Shown here in pieces: positions 19,304 through 26,851 of a stretch of DNA of 64,000 nt. The notes below the pieces were generated by a model. That model was not told where the DNA came from and searched no databases. It saw only the letters and a list, made by a program, of their open reading frames with translations. How positions within the stretch are numbered: the stretch's first letter is position 1; each line of letters begins with the position of its first letter. Made by a program: the position numbers and the translations under genes. The stretch covers positions 4,548,581-4,612,580 of the forward strand of contig NC_007645.1 in the NCBI RefSeq assembly GCF_000012985.1, read 5' to 3'. Source of the stretch: Hahella chejuensis KCTC 2396. Its GTDB lineage: Bacteria; Pseudomonadota; Gammaproteobacteria; Pseudomonadales; Oleiphilaceae.

Positions 19304-19766
19304 TTTTTATACCAACTTTCCTGCTCCATTTATGGGAGTATTCCGATAACGTACATCGTTAATTATCCGGACAAAGCATCCGCCGCGTGGAAAACGGGAA
19401 ATGGATCACAGACGATAGTTCGAAAGAACGTCAACGGCGCGGAAAATTTAACATTGGACAACTAATTCCACCATCGCCTAAACCAGCTAGTACTTAGAGC
19501 CTACACAAACCACAATCAATTGATTTAAAACATAATTATAAATATCACCCCATATAGGCCAATTAACTAAAGCGTTACAAAAAGTGAATATGGTCGTTAA
19601 ACTGAGCAGGCAGTCACAAATAATAAGTATTCACCGCTTTCCAGTTAAAACTTTGACTTTTATCGCCAAGCTAATATGTTGTTTTAAAATAGGCGTCAGA
19701 AGCCGCTATCGCAGATCAATGGCGGCGACCTGTTCACGTCCCTATGGATAAACGGCGGCAATCAAT
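19304..19766. other. Intergenic region without recognisable gene
   Basis: This 463-base A+T-rich stretch lies upstream of the metalloprotease on the minus strand and before the small frameshifted gene on the plus strand. I see no coding pattern, tRNA or long repeat. It presumably holds the protease promoter. Only a short GTTC-GAAA-GAAC hairpin near 19420 is visible. Confidence 0.5.
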
Positions 19767-20170
19767 ATGTTTGATTTTTTAAACGCAAAGGCGCAAACAA
19801 GAAGCCAGTAAAAAAGAGTGAAGCCGAGCATCTCGACACCCGTTCTCTTCAACAACCCGTTTGGCTGAATACCGGCGAAGGCAATCCATTTGACGCGCCG
19901 ATTCTGGATATTCGCTGCATCACTTTAAACATGATCGCCACCACCAAAGAAAAGTGGATTGCGGAAAACTATGTAGCCAGCCGATCTGACAACGGCGCGC
20001 AGTACATTGATCAAGAAATCTATGGAAGCAAAGCAATCCCGTGCGATATTCGCTACCCTCATGGCGGAGAGAAGCTGGAAGGAGTTGTATCGAAAGCTGA
20101 GACCATGGATGAGAAATGGCGACAAGCATTAGAAACCCTCCGCCACCAAAATCCCCCGGCCGCTCGCTAA
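19767..20170 (+). pseudogene. Small protein gene interrupted by a -1 frameshift at a T-run
   Basis: ATG 19767 reads MFDFLN and then stops at 19809. A shift of -1 at TTTAAAC (19778-19784) opens a 128-codon frame to TAA 20168. The joined product of about 134 residues reads RKGANKKPVKKSEAE, then PVWLNTGEGNPFDAPILDIR, CDIRYPHGGEKLEGVVSK and a charged C-terminus, with codon use like a real gene. It is either a single-base loss in a T-run (pseudogene or phase-variable gene) or true frameshifting. The protein family is not recognised. It has no signal peptide. Confidence 0.6.
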
Positions 20171-20213
20171 AGCGCGCCGGGGGGACAGGTTCAGCATCTG
20201 CAAAGAATGGCGC

Positions 20214-21689
20214 TTATTTCACGCGCTTCAGATACCAGCGCTGATTATCGCCGCCAACCCAATCCCACTGATGGATAGCCATACCGCTGGCGGTTGAGAT
20301 TTCTTTTACGTCAAGCACTTTGCCGCTTACGCCGGACACCAGACGGAAGGCGCCGTCGCCGTTGTCCACCGCTTTCCATTGCTGAGCGGCGCCGCCATGA
20401 CAGGACCACTGCTGAACCGTCGCGCCGTTGCTTCTGCTTGCATTGGAAACATCCAGACATTTGCCGCTATGCGTCGCTTTGATTTCATAGTAGCCGTCTT
20501 TGATATGAGTGAAGTTCCAACGCTGGTTATTGCCTTGGTGACAGCTCCACTGAATGACAGGAGTACCGGCCTCCTGCTTGCCGCCATATACATCTGCGCA
20601 CTTGCCAGAGTGTTTGGCCTGCAGCATGTATACGCCGTTATCAACCGGTTGTGCGCCATTCTGGCCGCCGCCGCTGCTCTTCTTGACGATAATCGAAGAC
20701 GTGCTGTCATTCACGCCGGATAGCGGGAATCCAGAGACATCTGAGGTATATACTGTTTTGGCGCCGCCGAAGTTGTCGTGCTGATATAACTCCAGCACCA
20801 TACCGGAAGGCACGCGAGCGGAAGACAGGTCGTCATTGCGTACGCCGCGGGAGGTCAAATCGCTCAGACGATATTGGCCTTCGCCCAAAGCTGCGCTGTA
20901 ACCCGCGTAGTTGTAATGCTGGAATACAGACACTTTGTCGCCGGAAGTGTTACCGCCATCGGTTTTAGTCGGTTTGAACGCAGCAATCTCATTACGCACA
21001 TTGTTGATGGCCTGGGCCGCATCCGCCTCTTGCGACTGCCCCGCAGGCACCCCGCAGGGAAGCCCGTTGCACTGCACTCGTGGATTGGAAAATTTAGCCA
21101 CTTTCGGCGCATTGAACAGCCATTCATAAGTCATAATGGTGCCAAAAACACCGTCAACGCCATGACCAAGACCGTAACGATAACGCGAACCGCTTTGATC
21201 GCCTTGACGACGGGAGTGGTTAAGGCCCATGGTGTGACCGACTTCGTGGGCGAATACCTGAGGGCCGCAGTCAGGACCAGTGACGCTGAACGCCCAATCC
21301 TTATGTACGGCGACATACGCAACGCCGCAAGAACCGGTTTTATGTACTTGCGTTACGTAATCCGCACCGACTTCCTCACGCTTCTGAATAACCCAACTAT
21401 CCACCCGAAGATTGCCCAGCACTTCTCCCATGCTGGAGCCGCTTTCTTCATGGGGGAAAGCGCCGACCAAACGCAGCTGTACGTCTATCTGACTGTTTTG
21501 ATACATAGCGTTAACCTGATCCACCCAGCTACGAATAGCTGTCGTCGGCTCGCCGCCAAAGCGTCCTGCGGAATAGGCGTCGTACACTACCATGATATCC
21601 ACCGTCACAGCCTGCGCGCCCAGGGGAGCAGCCGCCAGAGTCAAGCAGGACAACCATTTAGACATACTTCCGGTTAATTTCCTTTTCAT
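20214..21689 (-). CDS. Secreted metalloprotease with beta/gamma-crystallin and ricin domains
   Basis: A 491-residue paralogue of the protease at 18098-19303. A signal peptide (cleavage near AQA-VT) leads to a metzincin domain with HEVGHTMGLNH (His148, Glu149, His152, His158) and GTIMTYEW. A beta/gamma-crystallin domain follows at about residues 250-340 (VSVFQHYNYAGYSAALGEG and LELYQHDNFGGAKTVY are its two Greek-key motifs). A C-terminal ricin-B trefoil (about 350-490) has NNQRWNF, AAQQWKA and DNQRWYL. Crystallin domains of this type often bind calcium. No prodomain is present, but a separate prodomain-like protein is encoded 80 bases upstream. Confidence 0.9.
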   Translation of the reverse strand: MKRKLTGSMSKWLSCLTLAAAPLGAQAVTVDIMVVYDAYSAGRFGGEPTTAIRSWVDQVNAMYQNSQIDVQLRLVGAFPHEESGSSMGEVLGNLRVDSWVIQKREEVGADYVTQVHKTGSCGVAYVAVHKDWAFSVTGPDCGPQVFAHEVGHTMGLNHSRRQGDQSGSRYRYGLGHGVDGVFGTIMTYEWLFNAPKVAKFSNPRVQCNGLPCGVPAGQSQEADAAQAINNVRNEIAAFKPTKTDGGNTSGDKVSVFQHYNYAGYSAALGEGQYRLSDLTSRGVRNDDLSSARVPSGMVLELYQHDNFGGAKTVYTSDVSGFPLSGVNDSTSSIIVKKSSGGGQNGAQPVDNGVYMLQAKHSGKCADVYGGKQEAGTPVIQWSCHQGNNQRWNFTHIKDGYYEIKATHSGKCLDVSNASRSNGATVQQWSCHGGAAQQWKAVDNGDGAFRLVSGVSGKVLDVKEISTASGMAIHQWDWVGGDNQRWYLKRVK

Positions 21690-21769
21690 CGTTATAACTC
21701 TCTCTGTCTGTTTTTATTAGCCAGCCACTGTGCGACCTGGCCTCCTACCCCGGGCGCTAATGCTTATCC

Positions 21770-22594
21770 TTACTGAGCAATAGGCCCGTCGGTGCTCTGA
21801 TCTGGAGCAGTCGATCCTTCATCCACTTTATTGGCGTCCGCCAGCTCGGGGACCTCTATGTGCAGGTCCTCCCCTTTGAACAAGGTGCCGCTGTTGACAA
21901 TCCATCCCTTGTCGCCGCGCGCTTCCACCACATACAGACCTTCCGGCGTGGTGACGCCGCCGTATGTGAGGTTCTCGCCGCGGGTAAAAGAAACCTGGTT
22001 ATCCTGTTCGAAATCCTTCAAACGCCCATACCAGGTGACATTGCCGTCGCCGTGTGACTCCACCCGCTCCACCACCATCTGATAGGTCGCGTTCTGGGGC
22101 AGCACAGGCACCTCCATTTCATCTCCCGGCATCAGGGATTCCAGCTTCATCGGGTTGAAACGAATGAATTCCCGGCCATCGAAACGATCCGCGTCGCTAA
22201 GCTCCAATTGGTCGGCGATACTGTCGTCGCTCTTCCAGGCGGAGGGTTCCCACATGGCGCGTACGACTTCTTCCTGATCAAAGGCGCGCCCGTCCCGGCG
22301 GGCTTCGATTTCCGTCATACGGAATTCGATGGAGGGATATTCTTCGTTGTTCATGGCGTACTCAGGGAGTTCCGGCTCAGAACCCTTCGATGCGCCTGAC
22401 GCCGTTTTAGAGGCGGTTTGTTGCGAGGATTGCACAGATTGCGCAGGTTCCGTCGTGGAGGAGTTCTTAGCGCCGGCGGCGGCCTGTTGCTCCTGCGCCA
22501 TCGTCGCGCTTTCTCCGCCTGGCATGAATTGGTAGGTCACAGCGCATAAACCGCCGATTACCGCGCCCCAAACTAATAGTTGTGTTTTTTTCAT
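21770..22594 (-). CDS. Secreted prodomain-like protein upstream of metalloprotease
   Basis: Unnamed 274-residue exported protein. An N-terminal hydrophobic segment (QLLVWGAVIGGLCAVTYQF) is followed by a Ser/Gln/Ala-rich low-complexity linker to about residue 75. A folded part then has FDGREFIRFNPMKLESLMPG, YQMVVERVESHGDGNVTWYG, LTYGGVTTPEGLYVVEARG and GWIVN. This pattern resembles the N-terminal prodomain of some bacterial metzincin proteases, here as a separate gene directly upstream of one that lacks it. It could act in trans as inhibitor or folding helper; this is inference. The last residues are acidic. Confidence 0.6.
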   Translation of the reverse strand: MKKTQLLVWGAVIGGLCAVTYQFMPGGESATMAQEQQAAAGAKNSSTTEPAQSVQSSQQTASKTASGASKGSEPELPEYAMNNEEYPSIEFRMTEIEARRDGRAFDQEEVVRAMWEPSAWKSDDSIADQLELSDADRFDGREFIRFNPMKLESLMPGDEMEVPVLPQNATYQMVVERVESHGDGNVTWYGRLKDFEQDNQVSFTRGENLTYGGVTTPEGLYVVEARGDKGWIVNSGTLFKGEDLHIEVPELADANKVDEGSTAPDQSTDGPIAQ

Positions 22595-22624
22595 TGTCGA
22601 TTGACTCCTGATCAGTGCGCACAG

Positions 22625-22674
22625 CCTGTACCCGAAATAACGACGCCTCCCCGTCGGGAGGCTTGGGGTACAGG
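22625..22674 (-). promoter_or_regulatory. Two-part stem-loop in the leader of the protease operon
   Basis: Outer arms CCTGTACCC (22625-22633) and GGGTACAGG (22666-22674) pair exactly. Inside them GCCTCCC (22645-22651) and GGGAGGC (22656-22662) pair around CGTC. Read on the minus strand it is a compact RNA with one asymmetric internal loop, ending 31 bases before the gene start. There is no T-run, so it is not a simple terminator. Confidence 0.5.
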
Positions 22675-22724
22675 ACCAAAAATCTTTTAAATCAAAACTT
22701 TGCGACGTGCGTCACACCTATATT

Positions 22725-22742
22725 TATGAAAGCGCTTTCATA
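22725..22742. promoter_or_regulatory. 18-bp perfect palindrome, LacI/GalR-type operator candidate
   Basis: TATGAAAGCGCTTTCATA is perfectly symmetric with a central CG pair and fits the TGNAANCGNTTNCA pattern bound by LacI/GalR-family repressors. It lies 131 bases upstream of the prodomain-like gene. No LacI-family gene is in the window. Confidence 0.55.
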
Positions 22743-22954
22743 TCATGATTCAAAGCAGGCAGATGACCTAAGTGAACGGGGGAATGCACTCGGAAATCTG
22801 CCGCAAGAACACATAACAACACTCGCGCAGTCGGGACGCCGTCGTGATACGGAAGAACTTATCACTGGTCAGAGAGGATGAATATCACCCAAATAAGCTA
22901 GGACTTGTAGGCGAACCTCATTGGCCTAGACCTTACGAGTGAAGACAGATAAGG

Positions 22955-23260
22955 TCAGCGAAGGTTACCAGCTACCGGGATGAGCCAGATGACAGGACGC
23001 TCCGCCTCCACGTCATCAGGATTGATATGAAATGGCGCTTTACCCATGGCGAGATTGAGCGAGTCCCGCAACCCCACCCCAGGTCCCAAACAGGATAATG
23101 GCGACAATGATCAGACTGATCGCCGGGTCAAGCCACAACCGGCAATAAAAGAATAGCGCTCAATAAGGAAGCCAGACGTTCCCCGGCGAAAGCCGTAAGT
23201 GCGTCGGGAAGTCGGCGTACGCCTCGCCAAATAGGAAGCGCCACTCGATACAAGCTAATC
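22955..23260 (-). pseudogene. Cation diffusion facilitator (CDF) pseudogene remnant
   Basis: Pieces of a CDF-type metal efflux protein can be read in shifting frames on the minus strand: GASYLARRTPTSRRTYGFRR (about 23242-23181), LASLLSAILLL (about 23170-23140), RLWLDPAISLIIVAIILFGT (about 23145-23085) and LRDSLNLAMGKAPFHINPDD (23071 down). The last frame stops at 22955. CDF proteins have these segments in this order (YGFRR motif, then WLDP...S at the start of a transmembrane helix), but with more sequence between them. Multiple indels and missing ends mean it is non-functional. Confidence 0.75.
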
Positions 23261-23363
23261 CAACTCTTTGCCGACTGTTGGCAGACGCTTGCATAACAAA
23301 GAAACATAGCTCGTAAGTGGCTATTTTCGAGAGGAGAGGAAGACAGATCTTTTGGAAAGGACA

Positions 23364-23393
23364 CAAAAAACCCCGCATCTTGCGATGCAGGGC
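23364..23393 (-). terminator. Terminator of tRNA-Glu copy 1
   Basis: On the minus strand CCCTGCATC, loop GCAA, GATGCGGGG, then a run of six T. It lies 9 bases after the tRNA 3' end. Confidence 0.85.
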
Positions 23394-23402
23394 TTCAGAA
23401 AA

Positions 23403-23478
23403 TGGCGTCCCCTAGGGGATTCGAACCCCTGTTACCGCCGTGAAAGGGCGGTGTCCTAGGCCTCTAGACGAAGGGGAC
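23403..23478 (-). tRNA. tRNA-Glu (anticodon TTC), copy 1
   Basis: Read on the minus strand, a 76-base tRNA including encoded CCA. Acceptor GTCCCCT pairs with AGGGGAC, the anticodon arm CCGCC-CTTTCAC-GGCGG gives TTC (Glu), and the T arm is CAGGGG-TTCGAAT-CCCCTA. It is identical to the copy at 23792-23867. Confidence 0.97.
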
Positions 23479-23506
23479 GGAACACCATCTCGGTGAGATG
23501 GCGCGC

Positions 23507-23535
23507 ATTCTATGGAAGCCGCTCACACATGTCAA
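23507..23535 (-). promoter_or_regulatory. Sigma-70 promoter of tRNA-Glu copy 1
   Basis: On the minus strand TTGACA (23530-23535), a 17-base spacer and TAGAAT (23507-23512), just before the tRNA. A leader hairpin CCATCTC-ACC-GAGATGG lies between promoter and tRNA. Confidence 0.85.
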
Positions 23536-23752
23536 ACCCTAATCGTAGCATTAGCATGGCAATGATATTGGCATGTTAATAATCAGGCGCACGGATGGGC
23601 CTGCGCGGCGGCTAGCCGCGGGATTAATAACAAGCGCGAATGTTGTATAGCAACCTTAATGATTAACAAAAAATGGGTTTCGCTATAGCAAAATAGAATT
23701 AGCGTATGAGAGGAAACTTCAGAAGAAAAAAGCAGGCCTTTTGAAAGGGCGC

Positions 23753-23784
23753 AAAAAAGCCCCGCACCTTGCGATGCGGGGCTT
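23753..23784 (-). terminator. Terminator of tRNA-Glu copy 2
   Basis: On the minus strand AGCCCCGCATC, loop GCAA, GGTGCGGGGCT followed by a T-run, directly after the tRNA. The stem is stronger than that of copy 1. Confidence 0.88.
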
Positions 23785-23791
23785 CAGAAAA

Positions 23792-23867
23792 TGGCGTCCC
23801 CTAGGGGATTCGAACCCCTGTTACCGCCGTGAAAGGGCGGTGTCCTAGGCCTCTAGACGAAGGGGAC
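23792..23867 (-). tRNA. tRNA-Glu (anticodon TTC), copy 2
   Basis: 76-base tRNA on the minus strand, including CCA, identical to copy 1. It has its own promoter and terminator, so the two copies are independent transcription units. Confidence 0.97.
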
Positions 23868-23895
23868 GGAACACCATCTCGGTGAGATGGCGCGC

Positions 23896-23924
23896 ATTCT
23901 ATGGAAGCCACCCATACCTGTCAA
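23896..23924 (-). promoter_or_regulatory. Sigma-70 promoter of tRNA-Glu copy 2
   Basis: TTGACA (23919-23924) and TAGAAT (23896-23901) on the minus strand, with a 17-base spacer, the same arrangement as for copy 1. Confidence 0.85.
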
Positions 23925-24114
23925 ACACTAATTTCTAATTTTTTCATGAGGGGGCGATTTTATTTCACTTTTCGGTCATATCCCTGTTCTTCTGTGCGAA
24001 CAGCCTCCCATTGCAGCGACAGGGGCGGGTAAATTTACGCAGCCGTAGCGGCATTTAGTCTACACTTCAATTAGGTTTCCCTGTTTTCTGACGTACCCGC
24101 TTTGGGAGCGATGA

Positions 24115-25326
24115 ATGACCGTTGAGCAGATTCTTCTGGCGCGCCAGCCAATCGTTAACGCAACAAAAGAGATAGTAGCTTATGAACTGTTGTTTCGTTC
24201 AAATGAGCAGCCTGCTGAATTCGACGGCAACGCGGCCACCTCTCAAGTTTTGCTCAACGCCTTTACAGAAATACCTATCGCAGAGGTAACCGGCGGCGCG
24301 AAAGCGTTTGTAAACTTCACTGAAACGCTATTAATGCATCCGCCACCCTTCTCGAAAGAGCTTCTGGTCATTGAGATACTTGAGACCATTGAGCTAACCG
24401 ATGAGATCGTGACGGCGATCATCCGCCTCGGCAAAAATGGCTTCACTCTCGCCCTTGACGACTATATCCCAGACACCAAGTACGATGAGCTTTTGCCGTA
24501 TGTTTCTATCGTTAAGCTCGAAATTCCGGCTATTCCCAAGGAAAGGCTGGAGCAGACGGTCAAGCATCTAAAAGGACTGAATATCACTCTGCTGGCGGAA
24601 AAAGTGGAGACCCATGAGGAGTTTGAATATTGCCGCGACTTGGGATGCGACCTGTTTCAAGGGTATTTCTTCAGCAAACCGGAAATCGTCACCGGACGCA
24701 AACTGGCGCATAACCGAATGGCGGTGATGGAGTTGATCGCCAAAGTGCAAAACCCCGCGTTATCCATAGACCAGATCATCAAAACCATCACCAGCGACCC
24801 TTCTTTAAGCGTAAAGCTGCTGCAGCTGGTCAACTCCGCCGCCTACCGGCGTCCGCGCACGATTGAATCCATTCATATGGCGGTCATGCTGCTGGGCATC
24901 AGCCGCATTAAATCCTGGGCGACGCTGCTGGCTCTGTCCAATATAGAGGACAAACCCAAAGCGCTGATCACCATTGCGTTGATACGGGCCCGCATGTGCG
25001 AGCTGATCGCACAAACGATGGAACCCAAAGCCGCCGATCTTTACTTCACTGTCGGTTTGTTTTCCTGCCTGGAGGCTTTTTTTGACATGCCCATGGAAGA
25101 GATCCTCAACAAGCTCCCTCTCTCCGAGAGAGTCAGTGACGCGCTGGTCAAGATGAAGGGCAAGCCGGGATTGGCGTTACACACCACTTTACAATACGAA
25201 CGCTGCAAGCTGGACATTATCCATTGGAACCTGCTGGAAAAGATGAGCCTCACTGGGGGGGAAATCAGCGCAGCCTACCGACAGGCGATTTTTTGGGCCA
25301 GCGAACAATCTGTATTCCGATCCTGA
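24115..25326 (+). CDS. EAL-HDOD signalling protein
   Basis: A 403-residue cytoplasmic protein with an N-terminal EAL-type domain (about 1-200) and a C-terminal HDOD domain (about 205-390). The EAL signature is changed to ELL (VAYELLFR), as is usual for this YuxH-type group. NFTETLL, LALDDYIPD, EKVETHEEF and QGYFFSKP mark the rest of the fold, so c-di-GMP hydrolysis is doubtful and ligand binding or protein interaction more likely. HDOD shows SDPSLSVKLLQLVNSAAY. It stands alone, with tatD 89 bases downstream on the same strand. Confidence 0.88.
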   Translation: MTVEQILLARQPIVNATKEIVAYELLFRSNEQPAEFDGNAATSQVLLNAFTEIPIAEVTGGAKAFVNFTETLLMHPPPFSKELLVIEILETIELTDEIVTAIIRLGKNGFTLALDDYIPDTKYDELLPYVSIVKLEIPAIPKERLEQTVKHLKGLNITLLAEKVETHEEFEYCRDLGCDLFQGYFFSKPEIVTGRKLAHNRMAVMELIAKVQNPALSIDQIIKTITSDPSLSVKLLQLVNSAAYRRPRTIESIHMAVMLLGISRIKSWATLLALSNIEDKPKALITIALIRARMCELIAQTMEPKAADLYFTVGLFSCLEAFFDMPMEEILNKLPLSERVSDALVKMKGKPGLALHTTLQYERCKLDIIHWNLLEKMSLTGGEISAAYRQAIFWASEQSVFRS

Positions 25327-25415
25327 ACAGCCCTGCCCCAAGCCATTTTCATACATGGAAAAATCCTCCGTCGGCGCTTAATATGGGCGCTTTGATCTGA
25401 AGGATTTCATTAAGC

Positions 25416-26198
25416 ATGTTTGATATCGGCGTCAACTTGACCAATGGCCGCTATAAAGGAAAGTTACAGCAATTACTGGACGACAGCCGCAACCACGGCG
25501 TTGCGGGAATGGTCGCCATTGGAACCAGCGTCAAAGAAAGCCTCGCCTCAGCAAAGATCGCCGCAGATCACCCTGGTTATGTCTTCGCCACCGCAGGCGT
25601 GCATCCTCACGACGCGAAAACCCTGGATCAGGAGGGCCTGAAAACCCTGAAGTCCCTGCTCCAGCAGCCGCATGTGGTCGCCTTGGGTGAAATGGGACTG
25701 GATTTTAATCGCAACTTTTCCACCCCCGAAGACCAAGAGTGGGCATTTACTGCTCAGCTTGATTTAAATCGCGATTTCCAGAAACCGCTTTATCTCCATG
25801 AAAGAGACGCATACACACGACAAATGGAGATACTTAAGGCGCACCGGAGTTGCTTCGAGCACGGCGTTACGCATTGTTTCACAGGAACCCGAGAGGCGCT
25901 CTTTGGTTATCTCGACCTGGGACTGCACATTGGCGTCACGGGCTGGATATGCGATGAACGCAGAGCAGGCGATCTGGTGAATTTGGTAAAAGAGATTCCC
26001 CGCGACAGGCTGCTCGTTGAAACAGACAGCCCGTTTCTTATGCCAAGAAGCATTAAACTGCGTCCACGCAATAACACCAATTTCCCATGGTTTGTACGGG
26101 AAGTGATTCGTATAGTGGCGCTGTATCGCGGCGAGACAGAAGAAGACGTACGCAACTACACGGCGGAAAACGCCCGCCGCCTGTTCCAAACAGGTTAA
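25416..26198 (+). CDS. tatD: TatD family metal-dependent deoxyribonuclease
   Basis: A 260-residue TIM-barrel hydrolase of the TatD family; members are 3'-5' DNA/RNA exonucleases acting in repair and RNA quality control. The start MFDIGVNLTN is typical of true TatD. Metal-site motifs are AGVHPHDAK, ALGEMGLDFNR (Glu), LYLHERDA (His), THCFTG (His) and LLVETDSPFLMP (Asp). ATG 25416 has a weak purine-rich upstream site (GAAGGA). Despite the gene name, it has no role in Tat export. Confidence 0.9.
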   Translation: MFDIGVNLTNGRYKGKLQQLLDDSRNHGVAGMVAIGTSVKESLASAKIAADHPGYVFATAGVHPHDAKTLDQEGLKTLKSLLQQPHVVALGEMGLDFNRNFSTPEDQEWAFTAQLDLNRDFQKPLYLHERDAYTRQMEILKAHRSCFEHGVTHCFTGTREALFGYLDLGLHIGVTGWICDERRAGDLVNLVKEIPRDRLLVETDSPFLMPRSIKLRPRNNTNFPWFVREVIRIVALYRGETEEDVRNYTAENARRLFQTG

Positions 26199-26244
26199 GC
26201 GACGGGAGTTGTTCACCGTGCGATTCCGCGTTAGCGGGAACTCA

Positions 26245-26619
26245 TCAGGATCGGATATCGATAACGGTGCCCAACGCCTCGTTAGCGGTACGATCAAACT
26301 GCCGGGTTGTCTGCGCAGCGCTCTCACGGGGAGGCGGTGATTGATCCTCTTCCGTTTCCGCCAAATTCGCCGTAGAAGCGGCGTTTTCAGCGGCGCCTTG
26401 AGTTTGCTCTGTCTCAGTCGCAGCGTTAATCTGCTGACTGTTGGCCAGACTCAATTCCCGGCCCTCCTGAGAAAGCTCCACCTCAACGGCGGGAGTATCC
26501 CGGGCCTGGGTTTGCGCATTATCGACATTCTGACGGGTTTGCTCACGCTCTCGCGTCCGTCCTGCATCAAGTTGCTGCAGAGAACCGGTCGCCAAACTGT
26601 TTACAGTATTATCAGCCAT
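26245..26619 (-). CDS. Hypothetical disordered protein
   Basis: Unrecognised 124-residue protein rich in Gln, Thr, Ala, Glu and Asn, with no hydrophobic segment and probably largely disordered. A VELSQEGREL motif lies mid-protein and the end is NEALGTVIDIRS. Short LSxEGR-type motifs occur in small motility-associated proteins of this class, but that link is weak. ATG 26619 is chosen because GGAGGT lies eight bases upstream; the frame continues to 26676. It converges on tatD. Confidence 0.65.
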   Translation of the reverse strand: MADNTVNSLATGSLQQLDAGRTREREQTRQNVDNAQTQARDTPAVEVELSQEGRELSLANSQQINAATETEQTQGAAENAASTANLAETEEDQSPPPRESAAQTTRQFDRTANEALGTVIDIRS

Positions 26620-26851
26620 AGAACGCACCTCCATCTCTAAGTATTGCACAGAGTGATCATATTTTGAACAGATCAATTACAACCTGGGCCAATAAACCGA
26701 TTTTGCCTTGTTTGACGCTTTGCGCGAGGTGGAAAGCTAGGCTAAGTTTATAATGTTTAATATATTCCAATGCTGCCGGTCTATTGCGCCATGAAAAGAC
26801 TTTGAGCTGCTTTTTTACCTACATGAAAGAAGAAAAGAGCACCCGCGAATA

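Larger units (their letters stand above)
22595..22954. other. Regulatory intergenic region upstream of protease operon
   Basis: No gene is seen here. The region carries a two-part stem-loop (22625-22674) and an 18-base perfect palindrome (22725-22742), both listed separately and both positioned to control the protease operon on the minus strand. Confidence 0.5.
23363..23535 (-). repeat. tRNA-Glu repeat unit, copy 1
   Basis: Promoter, leader hairpin, tRNA-Glu and terminator recur nearly unchanged 389 bases away (23752-23924). The leader and tRNA are identical; the terminator arm and the promoter spacer differ by a few bases. Confidence 0.85.
23479..23791. other. Spacer between the two tRNA-Glu units
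   Basis: Apart from the promoter of copy 1 and the terminator of copy 2, I see no gene in this A+T-rich spacer. Confidence 0.5.
23752..23924 (-). repeat. tRNA-Glu repeat unit, copy 2
   Basis: Second near-identical copy of the promoter-leader-tRNA-terminator unit described at 23363-23535, in the same orientation, which points to a tandem duplication. Confidence 0.85.

Noticed and set aside
20874-21677. Plus-strand open frame opposite the metalloprotease gene
   Set aside because: Mirror of a well-supported secreted protease with intact zinc motif; no recognisable domains.
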